Shown piece after piece: positions 17,802 to 25,910 of a DNA stretch of 64,000 nucleotides (its first letter is position 1; every line of letters starts with the position of its first letter). This DNA is from Janthinobacterium sp. TB1-E2 (GTDB taxonomy: Bacteria; Pseudomonadota; Gammaproteobacteria; Burkholderiales; Burkholderiaceae_D): NCBI RefSeq assembly GCF_036885605.1, contig NZ_CP142523.1, positions 310,001 to 374,000 of the forward strand, written 5' to 3'. Under the pieces are notes generated by a model. It was not told the DNA's origin. It searched no databases and saw only the letters and a program-made list of their open reading frames with translations. The position numbers and the translations under genes were made by a program.

Positions 17802-18617
17802 ATGGCACATACATTGGCAGCAGTTTTCGCCGTGCGCGATATGGCCGAGCGCGCCCGGCACGACCTGATCACGGCTGGCTTCCCCGGCGCCAGCATCCGC
17901 CTGCATGATGCGGGCAGTGACGATTTTTCCGCCACCGAAAACATCCGCCGCGACGACAGCGACAGCCTGCTCGACAGCGTCAAGCATTTCTTCACCGACC
18001 TGTTCGGCAGCCACGCCGACCGCCACATCTATGCGGAAGCCGTGCGGCGCGGACATGTCGTGCTGACCCTGGAAGAGGCCAGCGACGCCGATATCCAGCG
18101 CGCCACCGACATCGTCGAACGCTATGCGCCGCTCGACATCGATGCGCATGCCGACCACTGGCGCGCCGGCGGCTGGCAAGGCGCGCCGCAAGACGCCAGC
18201 GCAATGCGCCAGGGCGCCAGCATGCAGTCGGATACCTCATCGCAGCAGGGCAGCATGAACGAGGCGCCAGGGTCGCAGCAATTTGCCAGCGACATGGCCC
18301 CGCCGCCATCCAGCGCGGGCGCTAACGTGCGCCGCTATCCCAGCGCCGACAACCTGCCCGGCACCAATTACGACGACGAGCAGTACTACCGCAGCCACTG
18401 GAGCGCCACCTATGTCGCCACCGGCGCGCGCTTCGAGGACTACGATCCCGCCTACCGCTATGGCCATTCGATGGCAAGCAGCGACAGCTACCGGGGGCGC
18501 CCATGGGATGACGTAGAAGCGGACCTGCGTTCCACGTGGGAGCACACGTATCCGCAATCGGCGTGGGACAAGTTCAAGGCGGCCGTCAGGCATGGCTGGG
18601 AACGCGTAACGTCCTGA
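17802..18617 (+). CDS. YflT-like general stress protein
   Basis: A 271-residue soluble protein. Residues 1-115 resemble the heat-induced stress protein YflT domain: MAHTLAAVFAVRDMAERARH, then a regulated-looking acidic loop (SDDFSATENIRRDDSDSL, approximate) and the LEEASDADIQRATDIVERYAP helix. The rest is low-complexity and polar, rich in Ser, Gln and Tyr, with repeats of short aromatic segments (RSHWSATYV, YDPAYRYGH, DLRSTWEHTYPQSAW). TTGGAGACC precedes the ATG. It is a probable stress-response protein of unknown mechanism. Confidence 0.65.
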   Translation: MAHTLAAVFAVRDMAERARHDLITAGFPGASIRLHDAGSDDFSATENIRRDDSDSLLDSVKHFFTDLFGSHADRHIYAEAVRRGHVVLTLEEASDADIQRATDIVERYAPLDIDAHADHWRAGGWQGAPQDASAMRQGASMQSDTSSQQGSMNEAPGSQQFASDMAPPPSSAGANVRRYPSADNLPGTNYDDEQYYRSHWSATYVATGARFEDYDPAYRYGHSMASSDSYRGRPWDDVEADLRSTWEHTYPQSAWDKFKAAVRHGWERVTS

Positions 18618-18642
18618 CGCGCGGGGAGGGGGATGCCCCCTC

Positions 18643-19698
18643 TCAGCGCCCCTCGTGCGTGAGCTTGAGGAAGTGGTTCAGGATATGGAAATGGTCTTCG
18701 AAGAATTGCTCTTCCATGGCCGGCAGCGCGGCCACGGGTACCCACTGCGCCAGCGCCGCATCGTCGGCCGCCGTCACGGCCGGCAGCTGGCGCGTCTTCA
18801 AATCGAAGTAATGCGCATGCGTGATGGTGCGCCCGCGCTGGCTGCGGTCCGGGTGGTCGAACACGGCCACGCCGACCAGCGCCTCGACGAGGGTGGGCGC
18901 CAGCACGCCCAGCTGGGTTTCCTCCGCCAGTTCGCGCAGAGCGCCCTGCAGCAGGCGTTCGCGCGGCTCCAGGAAGCCGCCGGGCAGCGCCCACAAGTCC
19001 TTGCCCGGATAGCCGCCGCGGCGCACAAGCAGCACGTGGCCGCCCGTCTGCACCAGCGCGTCCACGGTGGTGAAGATGGGCGGATACGGTGCCGCGCGCC
19101 AGCGCGCTTTATACGCTTCGATGGCGCGGTATTCCTGCACCAGCGGCGCATACCACGGCAGCAAGGTCCACGCCTTTACATACTGGCCGATGGCCGCCGG
19201 CAGCAGCTGCGCCACGGCGCTCAGCGACACGTCCACGTCTTGCGCCTCGAACAGCACGTTGCGAATCGCCGTCGCGCCGATGGGCGCGCCAGGGTCGATC
19301 TCCAGGTTCAGCAGCTGCCAATGGGGGAAGTGATGCAGGTAGTAGCTGGTGGCGTCCTTGAAGCAGGCCACCAGCATCACGCGCTGCGCCTTCGGCACGG
19401 CGCCCGCCACGGCGTGCCGCACGGCATCGGCCCACAGGCCATCATCGTAGTAGTCGCGCACGGCCACGTAATGCACGCGCGCGCGCTGCGCCTCGGGCAA
19501 GGTCGCGGCGATCATGGCGGCCCGCTCCTGCCATGTAAACGGGTTCTTCGGGCTGCGCGCATGGAAGGCCGAGCCGAGCACCACCACCACTTGCGCGGCC
19601 GTCGTCAGGGCCTTTTGCAGCAAGCCCGCATGGCCATTGTGAAAAGGCTGGAAGCGGCCGATCAGGATGGCCGCATCGGCAGGGTAGGATGGGGTCAT
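18643..19698 (-). CDS. Bifunctional nicotinamide-nucleotide adenylyltransferase / Nudix hydrolase
   Basis: A 351-residue fusion of the NadM-Nudix type. Residues 1-190 form the adenylyltransferase, with the HxGH-type motif in GRFQPFHNGHAGLL, and make NAD from NMN and ATP. Residues 210-340 are a Nudix domain with a GGFLEPRERLLQGALRELAE box (EETQ follows), probably cleaving ADP-ribose or a related nucleotide. The ATG overlaps the stop of nadE (ATGA), so synthesis of NAD by the de novo route and NMN recycling are encoded as one coupled unit. Confidence 0.92.
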   Translation of the reverse strand: MTPSYPADAAILIGRFQPFHNGHAGLLQKALTTAAQVVVVLGSAFHARSPKNPFTWQERAAMIAATLPEAQRARVHYVAVRDYYDDGLWADAVRHAVAGAVPKAQRVMLVACFKDATSYYLHHFPHWQLLNLEIDPGAPIGATAIRNVLFEAQDVDVSLSAVAQLLPAAIGQYVKAWTLLPWYAPLVQEYRAIEAYKARWRAAPYPPIFTTVDALVQTGGHVLLVRRGGYPGKDLWALPGGFLEPRERLLQGALRELAEETQLGVLAPTLVEALVGVAVFDHPDRSQRGRTITHAHYFDLKTRQLPAVTAADDAALAQWVPVAALPAMEEQFFEDHFHILNHFLKLTHEGR

Positions 19699-21410
19699 GC
19701 GTCGTCTCCGGTGGGGTAGTGGGCGGCAATCGGCAATTGACGCCCGCTGCCAAAGGCGCGCGAACGCACGCGGATGATGGGCGCCGCCTGGCGCCGTTTG
19801 TATTCGTTGCGGGCGACCATGCCGAGGATGCGCGTCACGAGGGTCCGTCCCTCGTCCGTCTCGCGCAGCTGGTCGACCAGGGTCAACGCCTGCGCGCTTT
19901 CTTGCGCCGGCAGGCGGCGTCCCTCGATATGCCATTTGAGAATTTCATCGAGTACGGGATACGGCGGCAGACTATCCGTGTCGCGCTGGCCCGGCGCCAG
20001 TTCCGCCGACGGCGGTTTATCGAGCACGGCGACGGGGATCAGTTCGCGCCCGGCGCTGGCGTTGAGGTGGCGCGACAGGGCGAACACCTCCGTTTTATAC
20101 AGGTCGCCGATCAGGCCCAGTCCCCCATTCGTGTCGCCGTACAGGGTGCAGTAACCAACCGAGATTTCGCTCTTGTTGCCGGTGGTGAGCAGCAGGGCGC
20201 CAAACGCGTTCGAGTATTCCATCAGGATCGTGCCGCGCACGCGCGCCTGCAGGTTTTCCAGCGGCAGTCCCTGCAGCTTGCCGTCGAAGGCCTGGGCGTA
20301 GCCGGTTTCATATTGCGCCACGATGTCGCGGATCGGATGCGTGTAGAGGGCGATGCCCAGATTGGCGCACAGGGCGACGGAATCGGTGACGGAGCCGGCG
20401 CTGGAAAACACGGATGGCATGGTGATGCCCACGACGTTGTCGGCACCGAGCGCCTCGACGGCCAGGGCCAGGGTCAGCGCCGAATCGATGCCGCCCGAGC
20501 AGCCGACGACGACTTGCGTAAAGCGGCAGCGGCGCGCGTAGTCGCGCAAACCGAGCACGATCTGGCGCCGCGCAAATTCCACGGCGGGGATGCCGTCCGG
20601 GTCGGGCACGGGAAACGCGGCACCGTCGGTACGCGTAAAACGGCCATCGGCAAAGCGCAGCAATGGAAAATCTTCGACGAAGCGGGCCGCTTCGAATTGC
20701 ACGCCCTGGCTCGGTGACATGGCGAACGAGGCGCCGTCGAACACGAGCTGGTCCTGGCCGCCCACCTGGTTGACGAACAGCAGGGGCAGATTCACGCGCT
20801 TGCAGGCGGCGCCAAACACGGCGTGGCGTTGCGCGCGCTTGCCGATATCGGACGGGCTGGCGTTGATGCTGACGATCAGGTCGGGCCGCGCCGCGTGCAG
20901 GGCATCGAACGGGTTGACGGCGTAGGCGCGGCCATCGTCATTCCAGCCATCCTCGCAAATCATGAAGCCGACCTTGCAGCCGGCGATATCCAAGGTGCAG
21001 GCGCCGGGCGGGCCCGGTTCGAAATGGCGGCCCTCGTCGAAGATGCCGTAAGTGGGCAGCAGCTGCTTGTAGTATTCGGCCACGATGTGCCCGTCACGCA
21101 TCGCCAGCAAAGCGTTGTACAGGGGCTTGCCGACACCAGAGTTCGGCCGCGCCGTGCCGATGACGGTAACTAGTTCCGGCCAGCGCGTGGATGCCTGCAG
21201 CACGGTGTCGAGCGCCTGCTGCATGCCGCGCAGGAAGGCGGCATCCTCAAACAGGTCGCCCGGGTAATACGCGCACAGCGACAGTTCTGGGCAGACGAGC
21301 AGGTCGGCGCCTTCCTCGCTGGCGCGCTGCATGCGCGCGATGATGGCGGCGACATTGGCGTCGAAGTCGCCCACGGTGGGATTCATCTGGGCGAGGGCGA
21401 TGGTCAGCAT
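19695..21410 (-). CDS. nadE: Glutamine-dependent NAD+ synthetase
   Basis: A 571-residue enzyme that converts deamido-NAD to NAD using ammonia released from glutamine. The N-terminal carbon-nitrogen-hydrolase domain contains the Glu (EGADLLVCPELSLCAYYPGD), Lys and Cys (VGFMICEDGWND) catalytic residues. The C-terminal synthetase carries the ATP-pyrophosphatase motif VVGCSGGIDSALTLAL. Length fits the bacterial two-domain type. AAGGAT lies before the ATG. It is the first gene of a two-gene operon with the NadM-Nudix gene. Confidence 0.96.
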   Translation of the reverse strand: MLTIALAQMNPTVGDFDANVAAIIARMQRASEEGADLLVCPELSLCAYYPGDLFEDAAFLRGMQQALDTVLQASTRWPELVTVIGTARPNSGVGKPLYNALLAMRDGHIVAEYYKQLLPTYGIFDEGRHFEPGPPGACTLDIAGCKVGFMICEDGWNDDGRAYAVNPFDALHAARPDLIVSINASPSDIGKRAQRHAVFGAACKRVNLPLLFVNQVGGQDQLVFDGASFAMSPSQGVQFEAARFVEDFPLLRFADGRFTRTDGAAFPVPDPDGIPAVEFARRQIVLGLRDYARRCRFTQVVVGCSGGIDSALTLALAVEALGADNVVGITMPSVFSSAGSVTDSVALCANLGIALYTHPIRDIVAQYETGYAQAFDGKLQGLPLENLQARVRGTILMEYSNAFGALLLTTGNKSEISVGYCTLYGDTNGGLGLIGDLYKTEVFALSRHLNASAGRELIPVAVLDKPPSAELAPGQRDTDSLPPYPVLDEILKWHIEGRRLPAQESAQALTLVDQLRETDEGRTLVTRILGMVARNEYKRRQAAPIIRVRSRAFGSGRQLPIAAHYPTGDDA

Positions 21411-21503
21411 GGTGATCCTTCAGTTGGTTGCGCTTGAAACCACTATCCTGCCTGAAAAATTTTCCGAGCGTACTGATGCAATCGTGCAAGCCCGCCGATC
21501 CCG

Positions 21504-22016
21504 CTACAAGGTCTTGAGCCAAGCCCGCAAGCGCGTGCGCGCGTTCGCATACGGCGACGCCGTGTTGAACTGGATCATGCGTCCCATCGTGTAATGCGTG
21601 TACCAGGGCTGGCCATACAATTGCGCGTCATCGTGCGCGTCGACCAGCGCCAGCAGCTGGTCTTTCGCCTGTTCCAGGCGCTGCAGCAACTCGTCCATGC
21701 CCAGTTCAGCATAGTCGGCATAGAAGCGCTGCGCCAGTTTTCCCAGAGCGTTCCACGTGAAACCTTCGGCGGGAAAGGCGATGTCCTCGATGCGTTTGCC
21801 GTCGCGCAGCTGCGCGTGCCAGTGCAAGACCAGCTCATTCCAGCCGACCAGGTAGGCGAGCAGATCGCATACGCTCATGCGCGTGCCCGCCACTTGTCCT
21901 TCCAGCACGGGCTCCCGCGATAGCGCCGGCGGCACGCGCGCCAGCTCCTGCACCAGTTTCGCATACGTGCTGTTGATGGCGTCGAGCAGTTCCTGCTTGC
22001 TGTTGGGGATGGCCAT
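21504..22016 (-). CDS. ClbS/DfsB-family four-helix-bundle protein
   Basis: A 170-residue protein with the ClbS/DfsB pattern: MAIPNSKQELLDAI, the DLLAYLVGWNELVLHWH segment and the terminal WYTHYTMGRMIQFNTASPYA block. Family members include ClbS, which hydrolyses the colibactin cyclopropane and protects the producer; many homologues have unknown roles. The ATG shares one base with the stop of the upstream ArsR-rhodanese gene (TGATG), so the two are coupled. Confidence 0.85.
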   Translation of the reverse strand: MAIPNSKQELLDAINSTYAKLVQELARVPPALSREPVLEGQVAGTRMSVCDLLAYLVGWNELVLHWHAQLRDGKRIEDIAFPAEGFTWNALGKLAQRFYADYAELGMDELLQRLEQAKDQLLALVDAHDDAQLYGQPWYTHYTMGRMIQFNTASPYANARTRLRAWLKTL

Positions 22017-22660
22017 CACGCCGCCTTGACGACAGGCAAGCCGGCCGCCTGCCAGTCATCGTAGCCGCTACCGAGACGGCGCGCCTGCAAGCCGTGCTGG
22101 CGCAAGGCAGCCACGGCCTGCACGGACAGCACGCAATACGGGCCGCGGCAGTAGGCGGCGATCTCTGCGTTCGCGGGCAATTCCTCGAGGCGGCGCTGCA
22201 AGTCATCAAAAGGAATATTGATCGCACCGGGCAAGTGGCCGGCGGCAAATTCCTGCGCGGGCCGCACGTCGAGCACCGTGATGCTGGCCTCGCGCATGCG
22301 CTCCTGCAACTCGTCGCCCGTGATCGCTTCCACGTGGTCGCCCCGGCCCAGCGCCTGCAACTCGCTGCGCTGGTGCTGCGCATACACGTCCAGCGCGGCC
22401 AGCAGTTGCACGATGGGGCCGCTGCCGAGCCGGTACAGCACGCGCTTGCCATCGCGCCGTGCCTGCACGAAACCGGCACGCCGCAACTGCTGCAAATGCT
22501 GGGACGTGTTCGCCACGGACAAGCCCGTCAACTCCACCAGCTGCTCCACCGCATATTCGCCGTGCACGATCTGCTCGAGCAGGCGCAAACGCGGCGCGCT
22601 GCCTAAAATATGGGCAAACCCGGCGGAACCGGTGAGGAATTCGATATCGGCATTTTTCAT
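22016..22660 (-). CDS. ArsR-family regulator fused to rhodanese domain
   Basis: A 214-residue fusion. Residues 15-95 are an ArsR/SmtB winged helix (LVELTGLSVANTSQHLQQLR; TSQHL recognition helix). Residues 115-205 are a rhodanese fold with the active-site loop CRGPYC following AEIAAY, so the catalytic Cys is kept. Such proteins sense sulfane sulfur, reactive sulfur or redox state. The ATG giving MKNADIEF was chosen; the longer frame would enter the operator region. It is divergent from a DUF2938 gene across a perfect 7-bp dyad. Confidence 0.88.
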   Translation of the reverse strand: MKNADIEFLTGSAGFAHILGSAPRLRLLEQIVHGEYAVEQLVELTGLSVANTSQHLQQLRRAGFVQARRDGKRVLYRLGSGPIVQLLAALDVYAQHQRSELQALGRGDHVEAITGDELQERMREASITVLDVRPAQEFAAGHLPGAINIPFDDLQRRLEELPANAEIAAYCRGPYCVLSVQAVAALRQHGLQARRLGSGYDDWQAAGLPVVKAA

Positions 22661-22685
22661 TGACACAATGCTAGCACCCTTATAA

Positions 22686-22707
22686 CATTCAAGCAATTCA
22701 TTGAATG
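22686..22707. promoter_or_regulatory. Dyad CATTCAA-N8-TTGAATG, candidate ArsR operator
   Basis: A perfect 7-bp inverted repeat with an 8-base spacer, 26 bases before the regulator start on one side and 12 bases before the DUF2938 start on the other. ArsR-type regulators bind AT-containing dyads of this size, so autoregulation with divergent control is likely. The spacer contains a further ATTCA repeat. Confidence 0.6.
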
Positions 22708-22719
22708 TTAGGGGCGGCA

Positions 22720-23208
22720 ATGCAAATACTTTGGCTCGATGCGCTGGCGATCGGCGTGGGCGCGACGGCGGTGATGGATGTGTGGGCAGTGGCCTTGAAA
22801 CGCTTCTGGTGCATCCCCTCGCTGAACTTTGCGATGGTGGGGCGCTGGCTCGGCCATTTGCCGCGCGGCACCGTGACGCACACCAATATTGCCCAGGCGG
22901 CGCCCGTGCGCGATGAAGCCATCCTGGGCTGGACGGCCCATTACATGATCGGCGTGCTGTTTGCGGCCGTGCTGCTGGTGCTGGTGGGACAGGAGTGGGT
23001 CAGCCAGCCGACGTTTGCGCCGGCGCTGCTGGCGGGTCTCGTGAGCGTGGCCGCGCCATTTTGCATCTTGCAGCCGGGCATGGGCGCCGGCCTGGCCGCC
23101 AGCAAGACGCCGCACCCAAACGCCGCCCGCCTGCGCAGCTTGATGGCGCACACGGCGTTCGGCGTCGGCCTGTACCTGGCGGCCCTGCTGTGGTCGACCG
23201 TGCGCTGA
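22720..23208 (+). CDS. DUF2938-family membrane protein
   Basis: A 162-residue membrane protein with four hydrophobic segments and the DUF2938 signatures: GATAVMDVWAVALKRFW near the start, VTHTNIAQAAPV, and SKTPHPNAARLRSLMAHTAF near the end. Function unknown; homologues often occur beside rhodanese- or sulfur-related regulators (recalled, not checked). GGGGCGGC precedes the ATG. It probably belongs to the regulon of the divergent ArsR-rhodanese protein. Confidence 0.8.
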   Translation: MQILWLDALAIGVGATAVMDVWAVALKRFWCIPSLNFAMVGRWLGHLPRGTVTHTNIAQAAPVRDEAILGWTAHYMIGVLFAAVLLVLVGQEWVSQPTFAPALLAGLVSVAAPFCILQPGMGAGLAASKTPHPNAARLRSLMAHTAFGVGLYLAALLWSTVR

Positions 23209-23218
23209 CTTGTGCCGA

Positions 23219-25642
23219 CTAGCTCGTCAGCGGCGGTACCGGTGCGGGCGCCGGTGCAACGGCTGACATGGCCGGCGCCTCGGGCTGCGCCGGCACCGTA
23301 CTCAGCACCATCGTGCTGGGTTTGGCGATCGCGATGTGCGCCTCGTCCAGGCGCTTAAGCAGTTCGAACAGCAGCGCGCTGCGGATGCCCGACGTCAGGC
23401 GCGGCGACGAGGCAAAGCCGGTGGCGTTGAACAACAACAGGCCATTGTCGATGCCGTCCAGCTGCACATTCGGCGCCGGTGTGTCGAGCACGTCGGGATT
23501 GTCGACAAAGACGGACAGGATCAGCGCGCGCGCCACCTGCGCATCCGTGCCCAGCGGCAGCGGCAGCTTCACCTGCACCAGGCCCAGCGGATTGGCCAGG
23601 GTCACGTTGCGCACCGTCTTGGTAATGAATTCCGAGTTCGGCACGATCACCGTCGAGCGGTCGCCCAGCTGAATTTCCGTGGCGCGCACATTGATGCGGC
23701 GAATATCGCCTTCCACGCCACCGAGCGACACCCAGTCGCCCACTTTGACGGGACGCTCGGCCAGCAGGATCAAGCCGGAAACAAAGTTCTGCACCACCGC
23801 CTGCAAGCCAAAACCGATACCGACCGACAAGGCCGACGCCACCCACGCGATGCGCTCGAGGCCGATGCCGGCCGCCGACAGGGCCAGCGCCACGGCCAGC
23901 ACGCCGCCGATGTAGCCGAACAGGGTGATGAACGACACTTGCATTCCTGTATCGAGATTGGTGGTCGGCAAATAACTATTTTGCAGCCAGCGCTTGAACA
24001 GGCCCAGCGCGATAAAGCCGACGACCAGCACCAGCAGCGCCTGGATCATGGCAGCCGGGCGGATCGCCACTTCGCCGATGGCCAGGCCATCCTGCAGCTT
24101 GCCGACGCGCTGGAACAGCTCGCCCGGACCTTCGCCAAATGGCGCCAAGAGCAACATCAGGGCCAGCAGCACGACGATGGCGCGGCCGATGCCCGACAGC
24201 AGCACGGCCGCCTGGTCGCGCGCCTTGGGCGTGGCCAGCACGGGATGGGCCGCGTCCGGCGGCGGCGGGGTGGAGGCCAGCAGCATGCAGATATCGTCGA
24301 CCAGCACCGTCAGCAGATACGTGCTGCACACCACGACGATGACCCAGGCGATTTGCTTGGCGACAAAGCTGCCGAACGCCACATAGCCGACCAGCAAGCT
24401 GATGACGCTCGACGCCAGCGCCAGCCACAGCAGCACCGTGACGCAGCGCAGCCACAGCGGCGTGACGAGGGTGGCGGGATCGGCCTCGCGCAACTGGCGC
24501 CAGCAGCGCTCGGCCCGCATCAGGCCGTAGGCGATGGTCGTGCTCATCACGAGGGCGACGATGCAATTGACGGCCACGGCCGTCGACAGGCCCGCATTGA
24601 TGACGATGGTGACCCGTTCCGTCGCCCACACGAGCACGACGATGAAGGAAAACATCGATGGAAAATTGCGCATGCGGTGCGCCAGCGCATCGGGCAGGGG
24701 CAGCAGACGCCACGACACGCGGCGCGGCGACAGCAGCGCGTGGCCCAGCCCTGCCGTAAAACCGGCAAAACAGATGATGCCGATCAAGCTGCTGAGGAAA
24801 GTCGAGGTTTTTTCGGACAGGCCGCCCTCCCAGCGCAAGCCCATGGCCAGCAATTCCGCCACCAGGCCCGGCGTGGCCAGCGCCAGCACCAGCACGGCCA
24901 GTGCATGCAGCGAGCGGCGCAAGCGGCCATGCGGCACGCGCGTGGACGTGACCACCAGCAAATAGCGCGAAATCCAGACGCTGGCACCGATCACGGCCAC
25001 GATGGCGGCCAGCAAGCCGCCCCAGGCCGACCACGGCGTGGCGCTTGCCGCGTTCGCCAATTCCAGCTCCAGCGCCCGCAGCCGTTGCAGATTCTGCGGC
25101 AATTCCGCATGCAGCTGCTTCCAGAACGAGCCGGCCAGAATCGACGCCGTGCGCTCGCCCAGGCGCGCCTGCAACTGCGCGCGGCGCACCGTCGACACTT
25201 GTTCCGACGCCTGCGTCGCTTCCACGGCCAGCAGGCGCGCCAGTTTTACTTGCGCATCGAGCGCGCTGCTGGTGCGGTCCAGCTGGCTGCGCTGCGCCGC
25301 CACGTCGGGGGCGTCTTTCGTGCCCGCCGCCGGCTTGCCCAGCTCGGCCAGCCGCGCCTGCACGCTGGAGAGCGTAGGCGCGAGCGCATCGGCCACCTTG
25401 TCCGCCTCGGCGCTGGCCGCCAGCGCGTCGGCGCGCATCTGCGACAGGGTCGCGTCATCGAGCTCCACCTCGCCATCGAGCGCCTTCTGGATACCGGTGA
25501 TCTGCTTGCGCAAGCCATCGAGACGCTGGTCGGCCGTGGCGGCGTCGTCGACGGGCTGCGACCAGGCGGGCGGCGGGGCCAGCGAGCAGGCCAGCAACAA
25601 CGCCAGCAGGAAGGGGAAGAAACGGAGACGGAAAGAAGTCAT
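23219..25642 (-). CDS. MscS-type mechanosensitive channel with DUF3772 N-terminus
   Basis: An 807-residue channel. A signal peptide (residues 1-28, ending AWSQ) is followed by a periplasmic coiled-coil DUF3772-like domain (about 30-200), a set of eight or more membrane segments (about 200-560), and the MscS core: pore helix GIGLERIAWVASALSVGIGF with GLQAVVQNFVSGLILLAERP, then the beta domain containing VPNSEFITKTV. It probably opens under membrane tension to release osmolytes, like MscK. The C-terminal tail is Pro/Ala-rich. Confidence 0.92.
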   Translation of the reverse strand: MTSFRLRFFPFLLALLLACSLAPPPAWSQPVDDAATADQRLDGLRKQITGIQKALDGEVELDDATLSQMRADALAASAEADKVADALAPTLSSVQARLAELGKPAAGTKDAPDVAAQRSQLDRTSSALDAQVKLARLLAVEATQASEQVSTVRRAQLQARLGERTASILAGSFWKQLHAELPQNLQRLRALELELANAASATPWSAWGGLLAAIVAVIGASVWISRYLLVVTSTRVPHGRLRRSLHALAVLVLALATPGLVAELLAMGLRWEGGLSEKTSTFLSSLIGIICFAGFTAGLGHALLSPRRVSWRLLPLPDALAHRMRNFPSMFSFIVVLVWATERVTIVINAGLSTAVAVNCIVALVMSTTIAYGLMRAERCWRQLREADPATLVTPLWLRCVTVLLWLALASSVISLLVGYVAFGSFVAKQIAWVIVVVCSTYLLTVLVDDICMLLASTPPPPDAAHPVLATPKARDQAAVLLSGIGRAIVVLLALMLLLAPFGEGPGELFQRVGKLQDGLAIGEVAIRPAAMIQALLVLVVGFIALGLFKRWLQNSYLPTTNLDTGMQVSFITLFGYIGGVLAVALALSAAGIGLERIAWVASALSVGIGFGLQAVVQNFVSGLILLAERPVKVGDWVSLGGVEGDIRRINVRATEIQLGDRSTVIVPNSEFITKTVRNVTLANPLGLVQVKLPLPLGTDAQVARALILSVFVDNPDVLDTPAPNVQLDGIDNGLLLFNATGFASSPRLTSGIRSALLFELLKRLDEAHIAIAKPSTMVLSTVPAQPEAPAMSAVAPAPAPVPPLTS

Positions 25643-25910
25643 GCGGACCTAAGGCTGAAAATGGGAAAAATTGCCGAATCGGCGGCGACGCCGGTCATGG
25701 CCTGCCGCCCGGCGGGTGCCTGCCAATATAGCTGAAAACACGCGCAAGCCGCAGAACAGGCGGAACCGGCGTGCATCCAAGGGGGCAACTAGGCATATTG
25801 CCCTATGGAAATATCACATAAAAAGGTCTAGGATCGTCCTCCGCTTGGCGGCGCGGCCCCCAATCCGCAGCCGCCGACCTTTTGACCATTCCCTCCGTAT
25901 TGAGACCGCC

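Noticed and set aside
18626..18642. Terminator between the YflT-like and NadM-Nudix genes
   Set aside because: A 7-bp GC stem exists but there is no T-run and it abuts the convergent stop codon.
23336..25735. 799-residue plus-strand open frame
   Set aside because: Shadow of the MscS-type channel gene on the other strand, dominated by Gln, Arg and His.
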